Assembly: GCF_041346945.1 (NCBI RefSeq)
Contig: NZ_CP166850.1
Coordinates: forward strand, 5,130,501-5,194,500
Source of the DNA: Amycolatopsis sp. cg9
GTDB lineage: Bacteria; Actinomycetota; Actinomycetes; Mycobacteriales; Pseudonocardiaceae
DNA: 64,000 nt
Reading direction: 5' to 3'
The notes beneath the pieces are model-generated. The model saw nothing but the letters and a program-made list of their open reading frames with translations. It made no database searches and had not been told where the DNA came from. The position numbers were made by a program, and so were the translations under genes. Positions within the stretch are counted from its first letter, which is position 1; the number at the start of each line of letters is the position of its first letter. Positions 18,270 to 27,994 of the stretch are shown piece by piece.

Positions 18270-18305
18270 CCGTAGTGTGCGATCCGCTGGGGTCGCACAC
18301 TACGG
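18270..18305 (+). terminator. Perfect 13-bp hairpin after hflX that buries the next gene's ribosome binding site
   Basis: The arms 18270-18282 and 18293-18305 are perfectly complementary with a 10-nt loop. There is no T tract, as usual for actinobacterial terminators. The right arm runs into the ACGGAGG ribosome binding site of the following gene, so in a read-through transcript the site would be partly paired. Confidence 0.75.
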
Positions 18306-18315
18306 AGGTGGCTGG

Positions 18316-19329
18316 GTGCGCTGGGTTGTCGCGTTGGTCTTTTTGGCCGTGTTCGGCGGGGCGGTACCCGCTTCGGCGGCCGAGACGCCGCAGCCGTTGT
18401 GCACGATGAAGGATTCGCGCATCGGCGAGCTGTCCGGCCTGGTCTCCGACGGCTCGAAGTTCTACGCCATCAACGACGGCGGCACCAAGGTCCAGGTGTT
18501 CGTGCTCGGGCGGGACTGCAAGGTGCAGAAGGTCCTCACGGACAAGACCGACCCGTTCGACGTCGAGGACCTGGCCCGCACGCCCGACGGGCGCTTGTGG
18601 CTGGCGGACACCGGTGACAACCAGAAAGGCCGGCTGACGGTCGCCCTGCTGGAGATGAGCACCGAGGGCAAGGTGACGCTGCACCGCCTGACCTACCCCG
18701 ACGGCCAGCACGACACCGAAGCGCTGCTGATGGACAAGTCGGGGACGCCGTACCTGATCACCAAGGACATCCTGGGCGAGGCCCGCGTATATCGGCCGTC
18801 CGGGCCGATGGCGAGCCCGGGGCCGACCAACCTGGAAAAGGTCGGCTCGCTGAAGATCGAGACGACGGACACCCAGGGCGGCCCGGTCGGGTCGATCGGC
18901 TCGGTGCTGGTCACCGGCGGCGCTTCGATGGCCGACGGCAGTGTCGTGGCGCTGCGGACCTACACGGACGCATACGTGTACGCGGTGCCGGACGGGGATC
19001 TCCTGGCCGCGTTGCAGCGCAACCCGGTCCGGATCCCATTGCCGGGGGAGAAGCAGGGCGAGGCCATCGCGTTCGACCCCGACGGGACGTTGGTTTCCGG
19101 CAGCGAAGGAGTGGGTCAGCCCCTCCGCACGGTGCGGGGCGCGGCGGCGCTGGCCGCGCAGTCCGGCGCACCGGCGGAGGGGACGACCTCGACCGGCGCG
19201 GGCGCGTCGTCCGGCTCGGCGGGGGACGGGGCCGGGCTCCCCGTCCTGCCCGCTGCCGGGATCACGCTCGCGGTGGTCGGCGTCGGCTGGTTCGGCTTCA
19301 GCAAGCTGCGTCGCCGTTCTCGCCGCTGA
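18316..19329 (+). CDS. Surface-anchored beta-propeller-like protein, function unknown
   Basis: A 337-residue protein. The GTG at 18316 follows ACGGAGGTG and puts a signal peptide at the N-terminus (WVVALVFLAVFGGAVPASAA). The mature part has repeated strand patterns of a propeller (GELSGLVSDGSKFYAINDGG; DVEDLARTPDGRLWLADTGD; DTEALLMDKSGTPYLITKD). A low-complexity Gly/Ser/Ala linker follows, then a single C-terminal transmembrane segment (LPAAGITLAVVGVGWFGF) and a basic tail KLRRRSRR. It is therefore exported and anchored by its C-terminus. No catalytic motif is recognised. It converges with lexA. Confidence 0.75.
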   Translation: MRWVVALVFLAVFGGAVPASAAETPQPLCTMKDSRIGELSGLVSDGSKFYAINDGGTKVQVFVLGRDCKVQKVLTDKTDPFDVEDLARTPDGRLWLADTGDNQKGRLTVALLEMSTEGKVTLHRLTYPDGQHDTEALLMDKSGTPYLITKDILGEARVYRPSGPMASPGPTNLEKVGSLKIETTDTQGGPVGSIGSVLVTGGASMADGSVVALRTYTDAYVYAVPDGDLLAALQRNPVRIPLPGEKQGEAIAFDPDGTLVSGSEGVGQPLRTVRGAAALAAQSGAPAEGTTSTGAGASSGSAGDGAGLPVLPAAGITLAVVGVGWFGFSKLRRRSRR

Positions 19330-19371
19330 CCTCCGGCTCCCCACGGCCGAAGATCATCCGATCCGGTGAAC

Positions 19372-19398
19372 CTCCCGGGCCGTGCGAAAGCCCGGGAG
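19372..19398. terminator. Bidirectional terminator between the anchored protein and lexA
   Basis: Perfect 9-bp stem CTCCCGGGC / GCCCGGGAG with a 9-nt loop, located between two convergent stops (19329 and 19406). Confidence 0.75.
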
Positions 19399-19405
19399 CA
19401 CCTTC

Positions 19406-20131
19406 CTAAAGACGGCGGAGCACCGCCACGACCTTGCCGAGCACCGTCGCGTCGTCACCGGGGATCGGGTCGTACGCCTCGTTGTGCGGCATCAGCCAGA
19501 TGTGGCCGTTCTTGCGCTTGAACGTCTTGACCGTGGCCTCGCCGTCGATCATCGCCGCGACGATCTCGCCGTTGTCGGCGTCCGGCTGCTGCCGGACCAC
19601 GACCCAGTCGCCGTCGGTGATGGCCGCGTCGACCATCGAGTCACCGGTGACCTTCAGCAGGAACAGCTCGCCCTCGCCGACGATCTCCCGTGGCAGCGGG
19701 AAGACGTCCTCGATGGCCTGCTCGGCCAGCACCGGGCCACCGGCGGCGATCCGGCCGACCAGCGGCACGTACGCCGCCTTCGGCATGACCGGCTGCTGGT
19801 CCATCTCGATGCCCATGGGGTTGTCGTCGGTCGCCGAGAGGACACCGACCGCGCGCGGGCGGTTCGCGTCCCGGCGCAGGTAGCCCTTGCGCTGCAGGGC
19901 GCGCAGCTGGTGGGAGACCGACGACGTCGACGTCAGCCCGACCGCTTCGCCGATCTCGCGGACGCTCGGCGGGTAGCCGAACCGGCTCACCCACGAGCGG
20001 ATCACGTCGAGGACCTGCTGCTGGCGGACGGTGAGGGTCTCGTCCACGTCGTACACCTCGGGCATGGCGTGCACCTTGCCCGAGCCACCGGGGGACCCAC
20101 TGGTCCTGCCCGCCTTGTTCTCCTTCGCCAC
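19406..20131 (-). CDS. lexA: SOS repressor LexA
   Basis: Repressor of the DNA-damage response, inactivated by RecA-stimulated self-cleavage. It has 241 residues. The N-terminal winged helix includes [16 protein letters not shown] and [20 protein letters not shown]. The cleavage region is [12 protein letters not shown]. The peptidase dyad is Ser165 (GDSMVDAAI) and Lys202 ([10 protein letters not shown]). The GTG at 20131 was chosen because GGGAGG lies 7 nt upstream; an internal ATG (MPEVYDVDE) 23 codons later is an alternative. Two SOS boxes lie upstream, consistent with autoregulation. Confidence 0.96.
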   Translation of the reverse strand: MAKENKAGRTSGSPGGSGKVHAMPEVYDVDETLTVRQQQVLDVIRSWVSRFGYPPSVREIGEAVGLTSTSSVSHQLRALQRKGYLRRDANRPRAVGVLSATDDNPMGIEMDQQPVMPKAAYVPLVGRIAAGGPVLAEQAIEDVFPLPREIVGEGELFLLKVTGDSMVDAAITDGDWVVVRQQPDADNGEIVAAMIDGEATVKTFKRKNGHIWLMPHNEAYDPIPGDDATVLGKVVAVLRRL

Positions 20132-20265
20132 TGCGTCGCCTCCCAGACGTTCGCTGCACGTATCTGCGCGCCGGCTGCCACCCGCCGGGTGCGGGCAGCC
20201 TCGCCGGGCGGCATCTGCCCGGCAGATGCCCTGGTCACCGACGTTAGCCCCCGGGCACGACGATT

Positions 20266-20281
20266 TCAAACATCTGTTCGA
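20266..20281. promoter_or_regulatory. SOS box 1 (LexA site), lexA-proximal
   Basis: TCAAACATCTGTTCGA matches the actinobacterial LexA consensus TCGAAC-N4-GTTCGA with one mismatch. It lies 134 bp upstream of the lexA start. Confidence 0.8.
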
Positions 20282-20345
20282 TCGACACGCCGTGTCCGCT
20301 CGATTTTGTCGGTGGTAGGTGGTAGACCTTCGCACGGGCGTTCGA

Positions 20346-20361
20346 TAGAACGCCTGTTCGA
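20346..20361. promoter_or_regulatory. SOS box 2 (LexA site), proximal to the LysM gene
   Basis: TAGAACGCCTGTTCGA matches TCGAAC-N4-GTTCGA with one mismatch. It lies 65 bp upstream of the divergent LysM-protein gene and should couple that gene to DNA damage. Confidence 0.82.
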
Positions 20362-20426
20362 CCTTGATCCGCGGGCCGGCTCCGGCCCCGGAAACGGGCG
20401 GACACCAGGGTTTCGAGGAGGTTCGG

Positions 20427-20885
20427 ATGTCCATTCTGGCCGAACGCGGGCACGCCCGCCCGGCGACCCCGGTCCCGGCGCCACCCCGGCCCGTCCGCGT
20501 CCTGCGCGGCCGCCGCGGCGAGGTGGACCGCCCGCCGACGCGCGCACGGGTCGTGGCGGGCCGCCGCCCGGCCGGCTCACCCTGCGCGGCCCCGCGCCGG
20601 GTGCCGGTCCGGTGGCCGTGGCTCGCCGCACTCGCGGTCGCGAGCTGCCTGGTGGTCGCCGGCCTGGGCCTGCTGGGCGGCGGCCCGTCGGGAGCCCCGG
20701 TGCCCGAGCGCACGGCGACGGTGTCGGTCGAGCAGGGCGACACGCTGTCCTCCCTGGCCGCGCGCTTCGCCCCGGACAGCGAGCCGGGTGCGGTCGTGGC
20801 CCGGATCAAGGAGCTCAACCGCCTGGACCGCGCCGTCCTGGTGCCCGGGCTGCCCTTGACCGTCCCGGTCGCCGATGTCCCGTGA
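20427..20885 (+). CDS. LysM membrane protein divergent from lexA (ChiZ/DivS-type cell-division inhibitor candidate)
   Basis: A 152-residue protein. The arginine- and proline-rich cytoplasmic N-terminus spans residues 1-65. One transmembrane segment follows ([20 protein letters not shown]), then an external LysM domain ([20 protein letters not shown] ... [11 protein letters not shown]). In Mycobacterium the gene at this position (Rv2719c, ChiZ), and in Corynebacterium DivS, are SOS-induced proteins that block division. The shared position beside lexA and nrdR, the SOS box and the topology support the same role here. ATG start with GAGGAGG upstream. Confidence 0.85.
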   Translation: MSILAERGHARPATPVPAPPRPVRVLRGRRGEVDRPPTRARVVAGRRPAGSPCAAPRRVPVRWPWLAALAVASCLVVAGLGLLGGGPSGAPVPERTATVSVEQGDTLSSLAARFAPDSEPGAVVARIKELNRLDRAVLVPGLPLTVPVADVP

Positions 20886-20955
20886 TGCGCTCTGCCTTCT
20901 CCGGGGGTGCCGAGTCGAGGTGGCCGCGAAACGGCGTTATCGGCTTGCGACGGCG

Positions 20956-20979
20956 CGGGCCGGGATTTCACCCGGCCCG
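20956..20979 (+). terminator. Hairpin terminator of the LysM gene
   Basis: Perfect 9-bp GC stem CGGGCCGGG / CCCGGCCCG with loop ATTTCA, 70 nt after the stop codon. Confidence 0.6.
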
Positions 20980-21177
20980 GTGAATTCGCCGGCAGGGCCG
21001 ATCCGGTGCCGCCGCGACGGCTTGTCGTGCCGGTGAAACGGGCTCGGGCTGCTTGAGTCCACTCGCGACGGGTGACGGCGCGGTGAGGTTCGCGCCCGCG
21101 GCCGCGGGACGGCTCACCCAGGTGGGGCCGACACGCCAGCGCGGCTTGCGCGAGTCCGCCCCGAGTTCTACGCTCGC

Positions 21178-21193
21178 CCGCTATATGTAGTAG
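21178..21193. promoter_or_regulatory. NrdR-box-like operator
   Basis: CCGCTATATGTAGTAG: the central CTATATGTAG fits the NrdR consensus core CwATATnTwG. It lies 196 bp before nrdR. NrdR sites usually come in pairs about 31-32 bp apart; the position 31-32 bp downstream (from 21209) has only a weak match. Confidence 0.55.
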
Positions 21194-21208
21194 TTACACC
21201 GCTGTAGT

Positions 21209-21281
21209 TGGTCCACAGGTTGGGGTAGACTGGGCGGCAGTTGTCCACAGCTGGCCGTCTTTTACCCACCGGATGTCCACA
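21209..21281. promoter_or_regulatory. Three DnaA-box-like sites at exact 32-bp spacing
   Basis: TGGTCCACA at 21209-21217, TTGTCCACA at 21241-21249 (perfect high-GC DnaA box) and ATGTCCACA at 21273-21281. All share the same orientation and start exactly 32 bp apart, about three helical turns. They lie between the NrdR-like box and the nrdR start. DnaA or NrdR binding is inference. Confidence 0.55.
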
Positions 21282-21388
21282 AGTCGATCACCAGGTGCAG
21301 GGGTACCGGGCGGTCGCGGCACGGCCACGCGTGGTGGCCGGGGGACGTCGACCGGGGCGGCGAGCTCGGAGGGGAAGGTGATCGGCGG

Positions 21389-21883
21389 ATGAGGTGCCCG
21401 TTCTGCCGGCATGCGGACTCTCGGGTCGTCGACTCCCGAGAGGTGGATGAAGGCCAGGCGATCCGCAGGCGGCGCTCGTGCGCGTCGTGCGGACGGCGGT
21501 TCACGACTTCGGAGACGATGGTGCTCGCCGTCGTCAAGCGGTCCGGGGTCACCGAACAGTTCAGCCGGGACAAGGTGGTGAGCGGCGTCCGCCGCGCCTG
21601 CCAGGGCAGGCCGGTCGACGACGACGCGTTGCAGCAGCTCGCGCAGCGCGTGGAGGAGTCGATCCGCTCCGCCGGTCTGGCGGAGATCCCGAGTCACGAG
21701 GTCGGCCTGGCCATCCTGGGCCCGCTGCGTGAGCTCGACGGGGTCGCCTACCTCCGGTTCGCCAGCGTCTACCGCTCCTTCTCGTCGGTCGAGGACTTCG
21801 AGAAGGAGATCGCCGATCTTCGTGAGGCCATGGCGGGTTCTGCTGCTCCGGAGGAGAGCGATCAGCGCGAAGACGGCGATTGA
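21389..21883 (+). CDS. nrdR: Transcriptional repressor NrdR
   Basis: ATP/dATP-sensing repressor of ribonucleotide reductase genes. It has 164 residues. The zinc ribbon is [16 protein letters not shown] ... [12 protein letters not shown], with four cysteines at residues 3, 6, 31 and 34. The ATP-cone follows ([36 protein letters not shown]). The ATG gives MRCPFC, the standard N-terminus. nrdJ starts 31 nt after the stop, and the lexA-LysM-nrdR order is the conserved actinobacterial one. It probably represses this operon through the site at 21178. Confidence 0.96.
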   Translation: MRCPFCRHADSRVVDSREVDEGQAIRRRRSCASCGRRFTTSETMVLAVVKRSGVTEQFSRDKVVSGVRRACQGRPVDDDALQQLAQRVEESIRSAGLAEIPSHEVGLAILGPLRELDGVAYLRFASVYRSFSSVEDFEKEIADLREAMAGSAAPEESDQREDGD

Positions 21884-21914
21884 CCGTCCCGCTGCGGGAG
21901 TGAGGGTTCGACCG

Positions 21915-24731
<2,817 letters not shown>

Positions 24732-24742
24732 CGGCTTCGGCC

Positions 24743-24767
24743 GACCCGGGCGAGCGCCGCCCGGGTC
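24743..24767 (+). terminator. nrdJ terminator hairpin
   Basis: Perfect 10-bp stem GACCCGGGCG / CGCCCGGGTC with a 5-nt loop, 12 nt after the nrdJ stop. Confidence 0.75.
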
Positions 24768-24872
24768 AGCCGAACGCCCGCTGCAGCTCGGAAATCGGCG
24801 GCAGGTCCCCGACGAACCCGAACCGGCCCGCCGGCTGACGGAATCCGGCCTCGGCGATCCCGAGGTCTCCGG

Positions 24873-26030
24873 CTACTCCGCGCCGTGGGACAGCCCCTGG
24901 ATGATGAAGTTCCGCGCCAGCCCGACGTGGTGCAGGCGCTCGATTTCCGCCTGGTCGAACTCGATGTCGACGTATGGGACCTTGATCGGGCCGCGGGGCG
25001 GGCCGAAGACGTACGGCTTGAGCACGCCGATCGTGTAGTACGTGCGCCGCCGTCCGCCGGCCCGGGTCGCGCGGCCCAGGACGCGGTACCGGAAGTCGTT
25101 CATGGCGTACCACCAGTCTTGGCTCTGCGTGGCGCCGGTCCCGTCGTCCTGGACGTCGGTGTTCTGCCAGCCGGTGTCGAAGTAGCCCTCGTCCGGCGCC
25201 GACCGCAGCGCGTTCCCGACGATCGTCTCGAACAGCGGGAGGTCGCGGCGGATTTCGGCCGGGCTGACGTACTTCGTGGTCCCGGAGCTCCGCAGCCAGT
25301 GGCGCAGGTGGTCGGCGCCGTGGGGCCGCCCGGTGAGGCTCAGGATCCCGGCGGCGTCGGCCAGGACGACCCGCAGTCCTTCGTCGTCTTTCGTCGCCAC
25401 CAGGTCGCCCCGCGGTTGCTCCGGGGTGTCCGTGTGCGCCTCTTCGACCGGCTGGAATCGGTCGACCTCGGCCACGACCTCCTGGAACGCGGCCTTGGCC
25501 TGCCGCAGGTGCTCGTCCGCGTCGGCGACCGCCGGGATGCGGTCCACCGAAGGCGACGGCGGGTGCCACAGCAGCGACGCCGTTTTCCGGTCGACCACGT
25601 CGGCCAGGTGGAGCAGCTTGTAGACCGTGCCCTGCGCGTTCATCATGCGCACGATCGGCGGGCTGTCCCACGGGAACAGCTCCGGCTCGTGGTCGAACGA
25701 GACGCGGCCGTCGTCGTGCACGGTCGCCCAGATCTCCGGCTTGGGCAGCCCGGCTTGCCAGATCCCGTGGTGCGCCGCCTGCAGCAGCACGGCGTTGGCG
25801 TCGACGTACTTCTGCGTGGCGCTCAACCGGTCGGCGGCCTGGTGCGCGGCGGCGCGCGCCGCGTCACCCCCGCCGCCCCGCCACGCCGGGTCGTCGACCG
25901 GCCGCACCACGGTCCGGTCGAAGTCGGCGACCTGTGTGCCGAGCGCGTCGGCGAGCGAGCGCCAGCCTTCCGCGCACTGGTTGAGCCGGCCGATCGGGAA
26001 ATCCTTGAGTGCCCGGTAGTTCGCCAGCAT
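24873..26030 (-). CDS. Large WXG/ESX-like protein with unknown C-terminal domain (possible T7SS substrate)
   Basis: A 385-residue protein without signal peptide or membrane segment. Residues 1-110 are helical with a central PAWRGGGGDAARAAA turn, resembling the W-x-G of WXG100-superfamily proteins at the start of type VII secretion substrates. A helical linker follows (HLRQAKAAFQEVVAEVDRF). The last 120 residues, rich in aromatic and charged residues (GYFDTGWQNTDVQDDG; QDWWYAMNDFRYRVLGRA; RTYYTIGVLKPYVFG), form a separate domain I do not recognise. The upstream 102-residue gene on the same strand, 8 nt away, is the likely small ESX partner. No immunity-type gene follows, so a toxin role is only possible, not supported. 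Confidence 0.6.
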   Translation of the reverse strand: MLANYRALKDFPIGRLNQCAEGWRSLADALGTQVADFDRTVVRPVDDPAWRGGGGDAARAAAHQAADRLSATQKYVDANAVLLQAAHHGIWQAGLPKPEIWATVHDDGRVSFDHEPELFPWDSPPIVRMMNAQGTVYKLLHLADVVDRKTASLLWHPPSPSVDRIPAVADADEHLRQAKAAFQEVVAEVDRFQPVEEAHTDTPEQPRGDLVATKDDEGLRVVLADAAGILSLTGRPHGADHLRHWLRSSGTTKYVSPAEIRRDLPLFETIVGNALRSAPDEGYFDTGWQNTDVQDDGTGATQSQDWWYAMNDFRYRVLGRATRAGGRRRTYYTIGVLKPYVFGPPRGPIKVPYVDIEFDQAEIERLHHVGLARNFIIQGLSHGAE

Positions 26031-26038
26031 GGCTCCCC

Positions 26039-26347
26039 CTAGCCCAAGATCGCTCGCAGCTTCTCGCTGTGCGTCTTTTCCGCGCCGGAATAGAGTTTCG
26101 ACGCTTTGTCGATGTTCTGGCCGAGATCACGGATGTTCTCGGCGAGCGCGTGCAGGGAGGCTTCCCACGGCGAGATCATCGAACGGACGCCGTCGCCGAT
26201 TTCCCAGTCACCGTCGGGAAGTCTCAGCGGAGAAGCAGCCGGGACGGCGTCACCGGTCTCCGTGACTCCATGGCCGACGCGCGCCGCCGCGGCGGCGATT
26301 TCCCCCAGCACGGCCGGCTCGACTGTGTACCCACCTTCGATCGACAT
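26039..26347 (-). CDS. Small ESX/WXG100-like partner protein
   Basis: A 102-residue protein with two long helices separated by a short proline- and glycine-containing stretch (SPLRLPDGDWEIGDG). Pattern and length fit ESX-1 secretion-associated EspC-like or WXG100-like proteins: an N-terminal YTVEPAVLGEIAAAAARVGH helix and a C-terminal helix containing ENIRDLGQNIDKASKLY. The ATG at 26347 was chosen; a TTG four codons upstream is an alternative. It is followed after 8 nt by the large WXG-like gene and probably forms a heterodimer with its N-terminus. No secretion-machine genes are present in the window. Confidence 0.65.
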   Translation of the reverse strand: MSIEGGYTVEPAVLGEIAAAAARVGHGVTETGDAVPAASPLRLPDGDWEIGDGVRSMISPWEASLHALAENIRDLGQNIDKASKLYSGAEKTHSEKLRAILG

Positions 26348-26426
26348 CGGAGCCCCCAACTCGTACGTCGAATTCCGGGCAAGTGTACGCCCGCGGCGCC
26401 ATCGACGTCGCGAAATCGCGGACGTG

Positions 26427-26990
26427 CTAACCGCCCTCGCGGGGCTCCAGCAGGCGGGCCAGCTGCTTCAAACCCGCAGTGATCCGCTCCACCGGCACGC
26501 CCCGCGACGTCTGGTGCAGGAACAGCTCCGGCGCCAGCGGAGCCAGCAGCACATCCGCCAGCACGTCGGGATCCGCGGCCCCCGCCGCCTCCGCCAGGAC
26601 CCGCACGTGCGTGCGCCAGAACCCGTACGCGCCCGTCGTGAACCGCGAGTGGCCGACCTCCGCGCCCAGCACCAGGGGCGCGTGCCGCGCCAGCAGCTCG
26701 ACCATCGCCTCGTAGAACGCCGCCAGCCGTTCGGCCGGGGGTGCGCCCGGGCCCAGCGGGGGCTCGCCGCGCAGCAACGACTCCTGCAGGCGGCGTTCGT
26801 GCTCGTCCAGCAGTGCCACCGCGATCGAGGCCCGGTCCGGGTAACGGCGGTACAGCGTTCCGCGGCCGACGCCGGCGGCCCGGGCGATGTCCTCCATCGT
26901 CACTTCGGCCGCGCCGCGGGCGGTGAACAGGCGCTCGGCCGCCGCCAGGATCTTGGCGCGGTTGCGGGCCGCGTCGGCGCGTTCGGGCAT
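26427..26990 (-). CDS. TetR-family regulator
   Basis: A 187-residue repressor. The HTH is near residues 10-55 (AARNRAKILAAAERLFTARG; VTMEDIARAAGVGRGTLYRR; YPDRASIAVALLDEHERRL). The C-terminal ligand domain includes LLARHAPLVLGAEVGHSRF. The ATG at 26990 gives MPERADAARNRAK. It is divergent from an azoreductase-SMR operon, and the 78-bp gap between them contains two matching inverted repeats. It very likely represses that operon and itself in response to a quinone, azo compound or cationic drug; the ligand is unknown. Confidence 0.88.
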   Translation of the reverse strand: MPERADAARNRAKILAAAERLFTARGAAEVTMEDIARAAGVGRGTLYRRYPDRASIAVALLDEHERRLQESLLRGEPPLGPGAPPAERLAAFYEAMVELLARHAPLVLGAEVGHSRFTTGAYGFWRTHVRVLAEAAGAADPDVLADVLLAPLAPELFLHQTSRGVPVERITAGLKQLARLLEPREGG

Positions 26991-27013
26991 GTCCGCGAGC
27001 CTAGGGAATAAGC

Positions 27014-27057
27014 GGACGAGACGTCCAGTTGGGTGGAAGTGGACAAGGCGTCCACTT
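27014..27057. promoter_or_regulatory. Tandem TetR operators upstream of the azoreductase gene
   Basis: Two copies of GGAC-n5-GTCC: GGACGAGACGTCC at 27014-27026 and GGACAAGGCGTCC at 27041-27053, start-to-start 27 bp. The second extends to 8-bp arms, AAGTGGAC / GTCCACTT (27037-27057). It ends 12 bp before the azoreductase start, so binding would block initiation. Confidence 0.72.
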
Positions 27058-27068
27058 GAGGAGGAACC

Positions 27069-27680
27069 GTGACCCACCTGCTGCACCTCGACTCCAGCGC
27101 CCGCCGCCGATCGTTCTCGCGAGAGCTGTCCGCTTGCTACGCCGCCTCCTGGGACGGCACCCGGACCTACCGCGACCTCGCCGCCGAGCCTGTGCCGGTG
27201 ATCGGCGAGGCCTGGACCGAAATCTGCGACGCGCTGCTCACGAAGGGGATCACCGACCCCGAGCGCTACGCCGAGGTCGTCGAAACGTCCGCACAAAAGC
27301 GAGCCTGGGCCGTCGTCGAGCCGCTCCTGGCCGAACTGCTCGAAGCCGACGTCGTCCTGATCGGCGCGCCGATGTACAACTTCTCGATCCCGGCCGCGCT
27401 CAAGGCCTGGATCGACCAGGTGACGTTCCCGCGGATGTCCCTCCGGGGCAAAGCGTTCGTCATCGCCGGTGCCCGCGGCGGAACCTACGCCGAGGGCACG
27501 CCGCGAGCCCCGTTCGACCACCACGAGCGCTACCTGCGCGACTTCATCGCCGGGCACTACGACGTCGACGACGTCCGGTTCGTGCACGCCGAGCTCACCA
27601 ACGCCCTGGTCGACCCGCACCTGGCGGCGCGTGAAGGCGAGCGCGTCGCTTCGCGCGAAGCCGCGTTGAAGGCGCTCTGA
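27069..27680 (+). CDS. FMN-dependent NADH-azoreductase (AzoR-like)
   Basis: A 203-residue flavodoxin-fold quinone/azo reductase. The N-terminal FMN phosphate loop is LHLDSSARRRSFSRELSACY. The MYNFSIPAALKAWIDQV segment is the family's dimer and active-site signature, and VIAGARGGTYAEG follows. It likely performs two-electron reduction of quinones, protecting against electrophile stress. The GTG start has a GAGGAGG ribosome binding site. It shares one nucleotide with the SMR gene downstream and is under the divergent TetR regulator. Confidence 0.88.
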   Translation: MTHLLHLDSSARRRSFSRELSACYAASWDGTRTYRDLAAEPVPVIGEAWTEICDALLTKGITDPERYAEVVETSAQKRAWAVVEPLLAELLEADVVLIGAPMYNFSIPAALKAWIDQVTFPRMSLRGKAFVIAGARGGTYAEGTPRAPFDHHERYLRDFIAGHYDVDDVRFVHAELTNALVDPHLAAREGERVASREAALKAL

Positions 27681-27994
27681 TGGGCTGGGTGACGCTCGTC
27701 TTCGCCGGGCTCGTCGAGATCGCCTGGTCGCAGAGCATCAAGCCGACGGAGAACTTCACGCGGCCGTGGCCGACGCTGCTGTGCTTCGTGCTCGGCGCGG
27801 CCGCCGTCTACCTGCTCTCCCGCGCGATGGACGCCGTCCCGGTGGGCACGGCCTACGCCGTGTTCACCGGGATCGGCGCCGTCGGGGCGATCGTGCTCGG
27901 CGTCGTCGTGAACAAGGACCCGCTGAGCGTCGGCCGGGCGGCCGCGCTGGCCCTGATCGTCGGCGGCGTCGTGCTCGCGCGGGTCACTTCGTGA
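27680..27994 (+). CDS. SMR-family efflux protein (Gdx/SugE- or EmrE-like)
   Basis: A 104-residue protein with four transmembrane helices. The membrane-embedded Glu13 that binds the cationic substrate is present in GLVEIAWSQSIKPTENFTRPW (residues 11-31). GTAYAVFTGIGAVGAIVLG forms the third helix, with the Gly-rich dimer-packing motif. The IKPTENFTR wording is closer to the SugE/Gdx (guanidinium) group than to EmrE, but substrate specificity is not certain. The ATG overlaps the azoreductase stop. The small SMR proteins work as dual-topology dimers, and no partner gene is adjacent. Confidence 0.88.
   Translation: MGWVTLVFAGLVEIAWSQSIKPTENFTRPWPTLLCFVLGAAAVYLLSRAMDAVPVGTAYAVFTGIGAVGAIVLGVVVNKDPLSVGRAAALALIVGGVVLARVTS

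Larger units (their letters stand above)
20886..21388. other. 503-bp intergenic region upstream of nrdR
   Basis: Holds no gene I can support. From left to right: a hairpin likely ending the LysM gene (20956-20979), about 200 bp without recognised elements, an NrdR-like box (21178-21193) and three DnaA-box-like sites (21209-21281). I looked for a cobalamin riboswitch because nrdJ needs B12, and saw no B12-box core. Confidence 0.6.

Noticed and set aside
20886..21388. Cobalamin riboswitch upstream of nrdR-nrdJ
   Set aside because: No B12-box core or matching helices found; B12-class riboswitches are not expected on a B12-dependent enzyme gene.
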